Shown: piece by piece, positions 43,939 through 55,081 of the stretch | How positions within the stretch are numbered: the first letter of the stretch is position 1 | How the letters are laid out: the number at the start of each line of letters is the position of its first letter | Made by a program: the position numbers and the translations under genes | Assembly: GCA_002633005.1 (NCBI GenBank) | Contig: NMRA01000082.1 | Span: 795,136 to 859,135 of the forward strand | Length of the DNA: 64,000 bases | Reading direction: 5' to 3' | Source: Phoronis australis | Taxonomy: Eukaryota; Phoronida; Phoronidae | The notes under the pieces: model-generated | What the model was told of the DNA's origin: nothing | The model's database searches: none | Seen by the model: only the letters and a program-made list of their open reading frames with translations

Positions 43939-45463
43939 TCGGTATGTTCTGTCGTAAACGAAATTTTGATTTTGGCATGCACTTTCTGATTGTGTCTCGT
44001 CTTGTATTTCATACTGATTTTTGAAATGATTCTTAGACTTGACAAAAACTATAAAGTCCGTATTGCTTCATTCCTAATTGTAAAGTTGTTTGTCACGGCT
44101 GCTTTGTCTCAGTCGAACAGAAAGCTTGTCCGTCAGGGGGATCTCCAGGCGCTTTATAGTGAATAATTCTGATTGACGAATGGACAAGAGCTCGATGACA
44201 TTGCATCAGGAAGGCAAAGACCAGGACTGTTTTCCCGATTAAACTAAAAAGGCTTCCACACAATTTTATCAGCCCGTGTAGAAATTGACCTATCGGAACG
44301 CAGAATTCTGGACACACCTTCGTTTCCAAGGGGTCCAGTTTACCCGACAAACAACAAGTTGTCAGTTAAAACTTGTTTGTTTGTCGACTTTAGGCAAGTG
44401 GGAGAAGCTTGCAATAGGTCAATTTGGACAAATTTATTGCTATACTGTACTTAATATACAGTTCAATCAAACATTGTTGGTAATAAAATGGATACTTCGT
44501 CTAACTCTAGTCAGAGTTGACAAGTTGTCACGATTTCAGCAAAATTGCGTAGAAAGGCAGCTGACGAGAATTTATCGAGGACTTTGAAACGGGTTCTAGT
44601 CGAAAAGCGGTTTTGCGCCTTTACATGTATGGTATTTTGACGCTCTCAAATGTATCACGAAAACTTGTGGGGCTGCGTGTGAAGAAAGGTTTTTATAAGT
44701 TTTCGGTTTATTTTACTGAAAACTAAACAATTCAGGTACTAGAAACATGACACAGCAAATGTCATCCACACACTCATTTAGTGTTCCACTAATCAATTAA
44801 TAAACAGTTCAAAGACATATCAGGCTTATGCCGGAGATGTGTCCGTGCCTGTAGACTGTCTAGATACTGCCTGAGATCTGCACATGACTGACAACTTGAA
44901 GACAGACACTCGCAATAAGAAGGGAAACGTTACTTACCAGTACGATATGACCTACAGTGTACATGTACGCTACTACTGTACCTAGCTAAAATCTAGCCCA
45001 AGTCTCGTGTTCTCACTTAAATACGCGGCAGTATCTCACTTAATCTCGCGAAGTCTTGCTTTTTAGCGAGATCCTAGCGTTACTGTACGGTAGACAAGTT
45101 TTCGTTTTGACAGATACAACACAATTAGGCTAGAATAGCCGCATCCTTCTAACTGCCCAATATCTGTCCTATTACAATGGCCCGAAACCTGATGCCACTC
45201 TTATAAACTGCCTTTTCGTATTTTTGACAGTTTGCATTATACAAATAGTAAAACTTCTTGTCCTTTGCAAGTTGTCCTAAAAATGCAGTGGCGCAAAAAC
45301 AGCATCGATGTGGTTGTGCGTACGCTTGCTTTGACTTGTCTTGAGCGACCCCGGTAGTCTTCGTGTCATCTGCCAGTTATACATAATGTGATTAGAGGGT
45401 TAAATTGACCGTCAAATTGAACGAATTTTGTTTTGTCTTTGATTACGTGCAAAGTTACGCCAC
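43939..45463. other. Intergenic stretch, no gene seen
   Basis: Between the polyadenylation signal of the large gene and the LINE insertion. Open frames up to 100 codons occur on both strands, but none shows a known domain or convincing splice sites. Confidence 0.4.
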
Positions 45464-46280
45464 AGTCTACAGGCCATCGTAGTGATTTGAGATTCTCCAC
45501 CCCATATGCAATTCCTCCGTCGTTCAGTCAGGCATTCAGGTCTACAGTCATGATGTGCATCAACAACTGGAATTCTCTTCCAGTCTCTGTTAAGGAAAGC
45601 AACTCTTTTACGAGTATAAAAAATAATTTTAGAACTGTTTTTCATAATTTTGACAACTCAACACCCTTGACTCAATTCTCCCTTACCCGCGATAACGAAA
45701 TAGCATTGTACAGATCAAGATGTGGCCTTTTCCTCAACTCTGACAAGTTCAGGCACAACTTTAGTAATGTATCTCCAAACTGTAAATGTGGTGACCATCA
45801 ATCTTATCCTCATATTTTCTTCAAATGTCCCCTCATCGAATCCCTGAGAGACTCACTCTTTCGTGCACTCAATGATAACCAATCAGTTGTTAACGCTCTC
45901 AATTCTTGTAATAATATCCCTACTAGAGTTACATTATTACTGAATGGTAGTCCTAACCTTGACTTTGTTCTTAACGAATTCCTCCTAAGCAACGTTAGCA
46001 AATTTTTATATACCGTTTATCAATATTGTTGCATCTGATTTCCCTACATGAATCTGTAAATATTTTTGTTTTTATATATCTGTAATAGCATGTCTAAGTA
46101 TTGGAATACTTATTTTAGATACTACTTAATTGTATATATCTCTATGTATATAAGTTTCATTTATGAATTGTTTACAACCCAGATATAATGCTTCGCGGTT
46201 TCTGGGTTTGTTATTATTTCTTTGTATGTTCTGTGTATCCTTCAATAAATATATATCACAGTGAAAAAAAAGTCTACAGG
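45464..46280 (+). mobile_element. 5'-truncated LINE with 10-bp target duplications
   Basis: AGTCTACAGG flanks the element on both sides (45464-45473 and 46271-46280). The element begins abruptly inside a coding frame at 45474 and ends in an A-run behind AATAAATATATATCACAGTG. This is the signature of target-primed reverse transcription with 5' truncation. A second, much shorter 3' end of this family is at 16798. Confidence 0.88.
45474..46038 (+). pseudogene. C-terminal fragment of LINE ORF2
   Basis: Open to TGA at 46036. It reads HRSDLRFSTPYAIPPSFSQA, then NNWNSLPVSVKESNSF, then the zinc-knuckle-like CKCGDHQSYPHIFFKCPL and a LLYG/LLNG-x-PN end. This C-terminal arrangement behind the reverse transcriptase is common in CR1/Jockey-like LINEs of invertebrates. 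The catalytic part was lost by 5' truncation, but the fragment itself has no stops, so the insertion is young. Confidence 0.82.
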
Positions 46281-47029
46281 TAAAGTTGCTGGTATTTGTT
46301 TCTCATGATTTTGTCTTCAAAGTACGCCATTTGGTTCATTAGCACAAAGGTCATCTTTTATTTCTCCGTTCTCTGATTGAACCCACCAGAGGTTTGAAAT
46401 CGACACCCAAAAAGTTGTCTCATGTGTCGACACCTCTAGCGAATTGCAGGCATCACCCGCAAGCTTTCCAGATTCGATGTGCATCACTGTCATTTCGGAT
46501 TCGACCTGGTCGCGCAATTTTCCGTGCCTTCGGTTTTTTTTTTAATTACACAAATGTACTTTGAATGAGGCAAACCCCGGTGCAGTGACAATGAAAAAGA
46601 TTGATGTTCATCCGATTGTCCCTTCAAACTCGTTGTATTTAGAAAACTTTCACAAAAAATTGCACTCGTATCACATAGTCCGTAACGGTCTCGTGTGTAC
46701 CCTTTTCCAACAAAAACAGCTGAGAATAAGAAAGAAAGTTATTTTGGGTGTCCCACAACAACAGTAATAATCCCTCGGGATTTTTGGTTCTTTCCTGCCC
46801 TCGTCTTTGGCGTCGCGTGTCATCAAATAAATGGCCCGTTTGTCAAAACATTGCACCAGTTCAGCCCAGTGTCTTTCTCGTTCTCTTCTTCTTCATGTGC
46901 AATGCTCCGTGTCGCAATTGTAATTTTCAGTGTTTCCAAAAAAATTCATAAAACTTCGTTTCCCCCAGCTCATACACTCTTTCGTCGCCATCGAGAAATA
47001 TTTCCTCCCTACGCCCATACCTTGTTGAC
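46281..47029. other. Intergenic stretch, no gene seen
   Basis: Directly behind the LINE and ahead of the decayed block copy. A 66-codon minus-strand frame (46317-46517) and a 115-codon plus-strand frame (46695-47042) have no recognisable content. Confidence 0.35.
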
Positions 47030-47660
47030 GCAGACAGGTTAAGATGACGGTGCTAGTGAATATAATTGAAAGAAAAATAGACACGTCCGCCATTAGCATG
47101 GCATTTACCGGAAGGAGCGCTCCAACAGATGGCAAGTTCATTGTTGAGCTGCAGTTGCCACCGCTAATCAGTGCAACTATATTTAGTACCACCATTCTTA
47201 TACGCCCACACATGGTTTTCCATGAAGACCGCGTAGCTTCAAACATAACAACGGGAATAATATATGTACTATAAAAAGTGAAACAGTGACGTATGACGTA
47301 GGAGATACTTGGTGGTGAAAAACGATTGTTTCATGTTACACTACTAGCTGAACCAGAAGTTCACTTAGATTTTGTAAGGAAATACTTGTTTTACTTTACT
47401 GTAAACTTTTTGTAATGGCCTACTACAGGAGTTTTGGGGAAACTGTTTTGTTTACTGTCTAGGTTGTTGTTTACATAGTGGTCGTAACTGCGAACAATTT
47501 TTCGAAAATTCTCCAGAAGAATCAGTAATTTTGGTTGTGGGCAAATAGTTCAATGTCGGGATATCAAATACCCGGAAAACTGTCTTTGGTAACCCCATCT
47601 TTACTGACGGTGATGAAATCTGTCGATTCCTTTGCAAAGCCAGGTCCCGGTTGCATAAAT
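47030..47660 (+). pseudogene. Decayed third copy of part of the SEA-like block
   Basis: Four pieces in block order. About 47041: VKMTVLVNIIERK (strand of a domain 2 A exon). 47130-47320: KFIVELQLPP, FSTTIL, MVFHED and, after a frame change, TVTYDVG, matching the domain 2 B exons. 47350: EPEVHLDFVRK, like the domain 3 A strand. About 47590-47630: FGNPIFTDGDEIC, like the domain 4 B exons (YGDLTIKDGDAKIC). Stops and frameshifts show that it is dead. It lies between the two genes. Confidence 0.6.
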
Positions 47661-48327
47661 ATAGATTACTACATAGTAGAGTGAGTGACCCCAGCAATCT
47701 AGAGCCCCAGTGGGTTTTGGAGAGTTATAATTCTGCAAAGGTCACGAGGGCTCACCATGAAGAAAATAACTACTGAGAACATGTATTTACATCTATTCAC
47801 AGCAGCACATATTGTGCTTTAAACAGTGGAATGAATCGATTTACCTCTTCGGGTGGCATCGGCTTTCTTCAACAACAGTCTGTACACGTACTTTCCACAT
47901 GTATGTCAGAGGTCAGAGGTCGGATATCCGTGACCTTTTAAGAAACACATAGTTATTCTTGTTAGGATAATGTTTTAACTCGAACCCTATTGAAAAAGTA
48001 AACAAAATAGGAATGAAGTGGATTGGTAGAATAAGTTTTAATCAGTTGGTTTATAGCTTACTGCGTATAGCTCACTACGTGTTAATCTTCCACCGTGAAA
48101 ATATCGTATGCTGCAATAGGTTACCCCTGGTTACTGAGTATAATGTCCAAGTCAAAGGATCCTTACCACATGTTACCCGCATTTAACCTGGAGATCGGTG
48201 GCTTATGAGTGAGAGGAAATGGCAGATAAATTTGACTGAATTAAAAATGGGCAATTATTCTCTAAAATCCACTCGGGCTCTAGATTACGGGTCGGAGATA
48301 ACGACCATGTCAGGTAATAATCTACAC
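47661..48327. other. Intergenic stretch, nothing recognised
   Basis: No coding segment, RNA gene or repeat could be identified. I looked here for remains of the fifth SEA-like domain behind the decayed block copy and found none. Confidence 0.35.
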
Positions 48328-48900
48328 GCATGCAGTCAGGTCCCAAAACTAACATCCGATACAAAATTGTTAATTTTATAACTTCTCTTCCCGTTTCATT
48401 TACTAAACATGATATCGTCTGCATTTCGAACACCAAGTCCTCGGTAAATACAATGTTCAATACTTTTGTTATTTAATTATTTTCAAAAAAGGTTCCAAGT
48501 TTTTGCAATCACCATGTTTTCATGTTTGTTACCTATTTGCAAGTAATAAATCTTTACATTCATTACTGATTTTTTACAAGAGTAATTTTTTAACATAACG
48601 TGCAATAACATACACAATAGGTTGTTATCGGACATGTGAACAATTTTGGTGAAGCACATGACTATTTTTTAAAAGATGCAGAAAAATATAAGAAACTAGG
48701 AGTTCAAAGGGTTTCGGATAAATACAAAACGTAGCTGAAGTTACGTAGACGATGTGATACAATACTCGATTTTATTCCGCGTATCGTTCATGAACTTGAG
48801 TTACGTGACGCTGGCGCGTTCCTCATACGCGTGAAATGAATAACACTTCTTTGGAAAATGTTCGCCAGCGTTCCTTTTGATTTATTTGCAGGTACACGTG
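48328..48900. repeat. Triplicated 0.5-kb repeat, copy 1
   Basis: Runs from ACACGCATGCAGTCAGG to CCTTTTGATTTATTTGCAGG. Clear stretches shared with copy 2 (50580-51130) include CTTTCCGTTTCATTTACTAAA-type sequence, TAGGTTGTTATCGGACATGTG and AATAACACTTCTTTGGAAAA. I see no coding capacity. Confidence 0.7.
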
Positions 48901-49087
48901 TTACATAAACTTTATATGATAACACTGAGCAGTTTTTCCCTGTGGGCAGTGGCGTGAAATACAAATTTCATTAGATTAATCTGAACAATAGGCTCTGGCA
49001 TTTTCATTAGCTTTACAAATTAATATTTAGTTGGTTCACGCCAGCACCCGGATGTACAAATATATAAATGCAGATCTCAGCAAACAG

Positions 49088-49333
49088 GGGCCCGTTCCAA
49101 AAACTGACTTAAGTTCAGTTTTGACATAAGTCTAATATTTCTCTGAACTTCCAATCTTGAAACTTCCATATCCGGTAAGTTCGTCAAAATTAAGACAAAA
49201 CTTACATCAAACACTTAAATCAAACGTAAGATCTCTTTCTTGAAATGATTTTGAGACAAATTTAACTTTTATTTAAAAATTTTGTATAGTTTAAGAATTG
49301 TCTTAGCTAAGTAAGTTTTGTTGGAACATGCCC
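49088..49333. mobile_element. MITE, copy 2 (GGGCCCGTTCC ends)
   Basis: Starts GGGCCCGTTCCAAAAACTGA and ends CAAGTTTTGTTGGAACATGCCC-like; CAG flanks both sides. It aligns over its full length with 19831-20079, sharing for example TTGAAACTTCCA, AAGATCTCTTTCTTGAA and GAGACAAATTTAACTTTTAT. Confidence 0.75.
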
Positions 49334-49379
49334 CAGTACTTTTACAAACACATGTGGAATGGTATTCATCTTCAATTAG

Positions 49380-50370
49380 GGAAACACAAGAGCATGTCCA
49401 CCTCTCCCTATCATCAAGTTTCGGTTGGAGCAACGTAATTTAGCCATAGCTGCTCAAAAGATATATGCAATATCACGCAACAAATAGGATTCCATTTCAC
49501 AATCAATTTTAAATGAGGAATATGTACATGTATTAAGTTTGGACCTATTCTCCACAGAGTGCTCAAGTTTTGTAAAAAACAATCTGCTCAAATGCGACAA
49601 GTAAAGAAGCTTCGCTGCCAAATCCCTGATTGTGCCATACCAATCCAAAAATCATATCTTTGTAGCAAATTCCTAACATATGAAGGGGACAATTTTTCCT
49701 ACCATCCTCATCCAGTGTGACAAGCTTGTCATAGACTCATTTTGGATTTCGATGTGCTGGTATTTTTAACAATTTAAACCAATACTTGATCAGTTTAACA
49801 AACAGCTTTACATAAATTAGATACCTCCCCAGTTCTCCCAGGACAGCATGATTTGAACGCTTTTTTCAACTCCCAGCATTTGCTCACACGATTTCATTAC
49901 TACGCTCGATACTAGAATATTCTTTGAATCCCCAAATCTCACTGCCATGGCTAATGATTGGGCACACCATTTTTTCAAAAATCTTGAGTGCAATTTTCAG
50001 TGAAAGTCGTCCACATTTTGACTGAAAGCGTTTAATTGAAAAACGTTGTTTTCTTTGCCCGGTGAGACAAACTTTCCGTAGCTTGCGTCCAGACTAACTT
50101 AGGAGTAAGACAAATACCCAGATACTTATAGGATGATACGATATCAATTTTGTCGTTTCCAAAATACCATTTATCGTACTTTCTCGATGGTCCGCCTTTT
50201 CTAAATACCACTATTTTTGTTTTTCCAAGGTTAACTTTCATACCACAATCTTGACAGTATTCGTGCAGAGCGTTAATTTGTTGCTGTAGTTTAAATGCTG
50301 TCTCTGCACAACCAACCATATCATCAGCGTATACAGTACATATAGCAACATGCCAATTGTAGGTGAATGC
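49380..50370 (-). pseudogene. Decayed LINE reverse transcriptase and C-terminus
   Basis: The minus strand begins near 50365 with CTVYADDMVGCAE, the catalytic motif of a reverse transcriptase. It runs on as CGMKVNLGKTKIVVFRKGG and YKYLGICLTPKLVWTQA to a stop at 50032. In shifted frames it goes on with EKMVCPIISHGSEIWGF, YDKLVTLDEDGRKN and CTYSSFKIDCEMESYL (the C-terminal LINE region). It is missing its 5' half and carries several stops. It belongs to a different LINE family from 45474. Confidence 0.82.
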
Positions 50371-50579
50371 TCATTTAGGTACATTCTGCTATTTAAAGAT
50401 TATTTAAAATGTAAGTAAACAACAAACTCGTCCAAATGCCTACTAAATGAGAAAGAACTAACCATCCACCCTTGGTGAGTACTGTACAAATATTATTACT
50501 GAAAAAGTCAGTTAACCCACGCTCAGTTCTTACACACGCTTTTAGCTTTTAATACATAGTTTTCAATAATTTTAAAACA

Positions 50580-51130
50580 TTACACGCATGCAGTTAATTG
50601 TACGACACTTCTCTTTCCGTTTCATTTACTAAATGAGATATCGGCAGCAACATTAACACCTAGTCCTCGGTAATTACAAGTTAAATATTTTTGTTAATTT
50701 ATTATTTTTAGAAAAGTTACCAATTCAATGCACAGTTGCCTTGTTTTAATGTTGTTGTCTCTTCAAAAGTAATGCGCTTTATTTTCAATACTGATTTTTA
50801 ACTACAGTTGTATACTAAACTTGTAACATATCCTGAAATTACATACACCATAGGTTGTGATCGGACACGTGAATAGTTTGAGTGAAGCACGTGTGTATTT
50901 TAAAAAACTGCAGAAGAACATAAGAAACTAAGAGTTTGAAGGCTTTCAGATAAATAAAAAACGTATCTCGAGTGACGTAGGCGCTGTGATATAACACTCA
51001 ATCTTATTCCTCGTATCTTTCATGAACTTGTGTTACGTGAAGCTGGCACATGCGTTCCACATACGCGTGAAATAAATAACACTTCTTTGGAAAAAATCCG
51101 GCCGCGTTCCTTTTGATTTGCTGGCAGGCA
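50580..51130. repeat. Triplicated 0.5-kb repeat, copy 2
   Basis: Runs from ACACGCATGCAGTTAATTG to CCTTTTGATTTGCTGGCAGG. It aligns with copy 1 at 48328 over its whole length with many small changes. The ends agree: both stop at a GCAGG(C/T)ACA word, after which the sequences differ. Confidence 0.7.
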
Positions 51131-51479
51131 CAAATATACAAGCGTCGCTGTGTGTCTGAACTCGGATTGCAATTCGACATCTCGTGAAATCTACGTCGGT
51201 GATCTAGGTTAGTTCTTTTAATTCCTTTGTTTTGATTAATGTTTTCCATTGTGATTAATGTGTTGTACTATTATTTATCCCATACGCGTTGAATCAGTCG
51301 GGTGCAATACGGCCATGTGATGTTGTTTTGCGTATTCAATTCCCGCACTATTTCAACGGTGACTTCTGTCATGGAAAGTCCAAAAGGTAGGTCACTCGAC
51401 TCGACGTCGTTAGCCGGTTCGATCATGACTTTCCGAAAATAATTTAAAATAATACAATTGCAACAGTATAAATAACACT

Positions 51480-52790
51480 AAGCATGAAATCAGGTCCAAG
51501 TGTAACATCTGAAACAAGACTCTTCATTATACACTGTACTGTATGACAATTCTGACTCAGTTTTCAATTGCTAAATATTACAACTCAGTTGCCGATTCCT
51601 CGGTAACTACGGTATCAGATATTGTTGTTATTTAACTATTTCAGGAAATGTTACTAGTTCAATGCACAGTTACCAACCATTGTTCCATCTTCGTTATCTC
51701 TTTTCAACTAACAAATCGTTACATTTAGAGGTAATTTTTTTTCTTTTTCTAGTAAAAAATTGAAGCCTTACGCGCAAGTACATAGATATAGGATTTGATC
51801 TGTCACGTGAACAGTCTGGGTGAAGTAGACACCGGTGACCTAAGGTCGTGACTATAAGCATAAAAAGCAGTTGATTGTCATACTACCCAATGTCCGTTAG
51901 CAGCTGCTCATGGGAGGTCATGGACATACAGTGTATATTAGTCTTCACAAATATACGTGTTTTGCCAATCTTAAGCCTTGTTTGTCTCCGTAAGCAGAGT
52001 TTTGAAACGGTCGCTGATATCACCGGCCATTTTGAATGAGGCCCTAACGTCGTGACCGTTTCGTTTAGACGCAAATGCACGAAGCAGGACCACACAAATC
52101 AACTGCAGTGCTTACAGATACTGTAGACGACACAAAAAACATTGCATTGCTTATTATTTCAATTTCAATTAAAACAAGTTGTTTTGTGTTTTGCAAACAA
52201 CTTCGATGTGCACAGACGTTTTCAATGAGGTTGTTTACGTAAAACGCTAAGAACCCAGCATAAATTATCCCTCAGTATTTTATTGCTTTGGCCTTACGAA
52301 ACTTGATCGATCCTGGGACATTTTGATTAATTGTTCAAGCCACCCCTGGAACGCGTGTTACAACAAATCTGAAACATGTTTAGTTTCAAAAATATAATCT
52401 GAAAATGCACAAAAATGTGAATTAGTGGAATAGGCTGTCTTAAGATGCATTTGTAAAAAGAAGCCACCCAATCACTGTTTATTTTCATATTGTGAATATC
52501 AGCAAGTCCGGGTATTCGTTTAACGTTCGTAAGCAGACGAACACTGGAAACTTCAACGCTAGATGTCGCGCGACTGTGCAGAAGCGGAAATAAGATCGGG
52601 CACTCACGACTTTAGGATCTCCGACGGTATTAAAAATTCTGCCGAAAAAATGAAAGAAATTTAGGAATTGAAGGACTATGGGATAAATTTAATTGTATCT
52701 TGATTGGCGTAGATGAAGTAATATCCCACTTGACATTATTTCGCGTATCGAATGAGACCGAAGAACAAGTTTGTAATTTCCAACGTTCAT
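51480..52790. repeat. Triplicated 0.5-kb repeat, copy 3, split by an insertion
   Basis: The first part, 51480-51826, matches copies 1 and 2 (AGGTCCAAGTGTAACATC, CAATGCACAGTTACCA, CACGTGAACAGT-x-TGGGTGAAG). The second part is 52625-52790 (GCCGAAAAAATGAAAGAAA ... TATTTCGCGTATCG). About 800 bases lie between. The inserted piece starts ACCGGTGACCTAAGGTCGTGA and ends TCACGACTTTAGGATCTCCG, which look like imperfect inverted ends of a DNA element. Confidence 0.5.
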
Positions 52791-52796
52791 AATCCA

Positions 52797-52884
52797 CTGT
52801 AGATCCCGGACTGCCAGATGGAATCTAGGAGAATTTTAACTAGGCTCATGGCACCCTTGGCTCCCTCTAAAGCCGCCACTGTAA
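52797..52884. mobile_element. Fragment related to the MITE at 2939
   Basis: Read on the minus strand it starts CAGTGGCGGCTTTAGAGGGA and goes on with TTAAAATTCTCCTAGATTCC, matching the first 90 bases of the element at 2939. Confidence 0.5.
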
Positions 52885-53639
52885 TCTGTATACTCCTCGC
52901 CGTTTAGCTGCCTAAAAATAACAAAAACGAAACTTATGTCGGCTCTTTGCTGTCTTAAAATTGGCCTAATGAAGGTCCATTCCTTTATTGGATTTTATAT
53001 GTTACCAACAACAACGTCAAGACCATAAGCGACTTGTTGTGAAGCATGATGCTCACTGTGTCGCTGAAAGTACGTAACATAGATAAACGAATCAAACAAA
53101 TGCGAAGGGGGAAACACGAGGTTTATTCAACCTTAGGAATAATATAGGTGACAAAAATGAAGACAACTTTCCAAAATGTTTGACAATTAAATGCTATTAC
53201 ACGGTCTACCTGTAAATATCAATAGAGGTTCAAGACCGATGAAATATTTGGTTAGACCAGTAAAGGAGGTCACGTGAAAGGAGTAAATTGGACAATTTCA
53301 AAATAGAGTAGACGATTTGTTAGCTTTAGTGTAACGCTGTATACTAAATATACAACTTTGCGTCGATGTGGGTAACAAAATGGTCAAATAGAATCTGACA
53401 AAAAATTAGTGTCGTAAGAAACTACCCCCTTCCATCAGTAAATTAAATGATTTACCCATTTTGGAAAGATTGGCGTTCTATCGGTATTCTGCTGTTAAAT
53501 ATGTGGAGAGATCTTAAGCGTCGGCCTTCGAAGCCATGGGATACTGCGCCACCTATTGGTGCCTCTTTTATGAAATTGCGTACATGCAACTACGAATTAT
53601 CTCGAATGTTTTTATTACCCGAATTAAAGACGTGAAAGC
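52885..53639. other. Intergenic stretch, nothing clear
   Basis: AT-rich sequence between the repeat cluster and the decayed retroelement at 53640. The upstream part of that retroelement may begin near 53440, but the reading is too poor to say. Confidence 0.3.
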
Positions 53640-54500
53640 TCAGCTCAAGGTACATGTATGTCCGGAGAAGATTGACAAAACGGGAAAGCTGGGAGATTCA
53701 AGCTCTAGTGCTACCAGATAATCTTGCTACCAAAATTAATGTGGACACTGTTGGTCTACGACGTCACATCATCCTCTTTATATCAGTTAGAAAGAGCAGT
53801 ATGTCGGCTTAATAAAAGATGGCTCGAGTTTTCTGCGTCATTCAGCAACGTCGGGCTGTACTGCAAGTTGGACGGAACCTGTCCTACCAGTCATATCTGT
53901 GGTAGAAGAATACAGTTACCAAATTGTGAGCCAGCATCACTCTGCCAACATATCTCAACAGGTCATCAGTAGATGCAGCACACAGACACGCACCGGCAGA
54001 AAGTGTTCCACCACGTCAACGACCAGCGAGGCAGAGATTCGGTTGAGGCATAAGCAAATTAATTGGGACAGCTTGCTAGTGTAGCAAGAATTGGGCTATA
54101 AGACCGGTAAGCCAGCAAGGAAAAGATGTCAAGACTCAGACAGAGACTGCATAATCAAGGGAGTTAGATCGTCAGACAATGAAGAAAGGTGTGTCCGAGC
54201 AGTCCAGATGGGCAAGAAGAGGCATGGTCAAAGAGGGAAGAAGCTTTGTACAGGGAATTCAAGTGGGCAGATTTGTGGAAGATGTTTCCCCTAAAAGCAA
54301 AGTTCATTATCATGTCTCATTAAGATGCACTGCCTTCAACCAGCAACCTTGCTACTTGTCACCTTAATGACAACCCGAGCTGTATCCAGTGTGGATAGTG
54401 TACTTTAGAGTACACCCTATCCTCTTGGATCAAGTCTTAGACATCAGGAAGGTACACCTACGGACAGAACCAGTTTTCACAAGAGTAATGGTTGAACCAA
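53640..54500 (+). pseudogene. Decayed LINE/retroelement C-terminal region
   Basis: In shifting frames the plus strand gives TRTGRKCSTT, SEAEIRLRHKQI, later LPSTSNLATCHLNDNPSCIQC, LEYTLSS and SGRYTYGQNQF. I recall this order (RTGRKW..., EAE-x-RLRH..., LPSP-x-NLHTWG, C-x2-CG, GTLEHILS, GRY-x-WRH-x-QVL) from the C-terminal part of retroelement polyproteins common in marine invertebrates. Many stops and frameshifts are present. Confidence 0.55.
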
Positions 54501-54990
54501 CCAAAGTCGTCAAACTACCATTTAGGCAATTTCAAAATAAAACGATCGAGGAGGATAATTAGAGCTTAATTAAAACTCCATTTTTTTGCAAAATGGCTTT
54601 TCTGTGTAGCAGTTCAGGTATACTTGGAAATTTAGAGCTGTCTCATGTTGTGTAATGTATCACCCGTTACGTCCCACAAAACCTTGGAACGTTCTGGTGA
54701 AAATAGTCTGCTGTGAACACCCGTGATCTTCCGAAACACAATTTTTGACTTTCTGAATTTCTTCTGCTTCCGGTAAAAGGATAAGCATGTGTGAAAAGTA
54801 TTCTTTGACGCGCAGAGATTGGAGTGATTATATGAAAATTGCTAAATCACTGATAATTCCATTGGAATACACAGAAACAACAAAACTAACAACGATGTTC
54901 GAGTGAATGGTTCACATGACTTGTTCAACCAATCTGTCAAAGAGACATACGTGTAATGTACTGTAACTTTTTTCGTTCTGCTCATTGTAG

Positions 54991-55081
54991 GTCTGTGAAC
55001 GAATGAAGATACGGCATTTGACTCGATTCCAGCCTGTGGTTGTCCTGTTGTTGTTGCTGAAACCGCCTCTGTTAATTGCAG
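54991..55081 (+). CDS. Second gene: signal-peptide exon
   Basis: Acceptor tgctcattgtag precedes a short leader and an ATG at 55003, so a non-coding exon lies further upstream. The exon encodes MKIRHLTRFQPVVV, five leucines and KPPLLIA, a textbook secretion signal, and ends in phase 1 at donor gtaaca. Joined to the EGF exon at 61053 it gives a cleavage region LLIA-V-C. The intron between them would be 6 kb. Confidence 0.72.

Noticed and set aside
51372-51387. ATGGAAAGTCCAAAAG followed by gtaggt, like a tiny first exon
   Set aside because: Too short to support without transcript evidence, although it lies near the repeat that could be a promoter.
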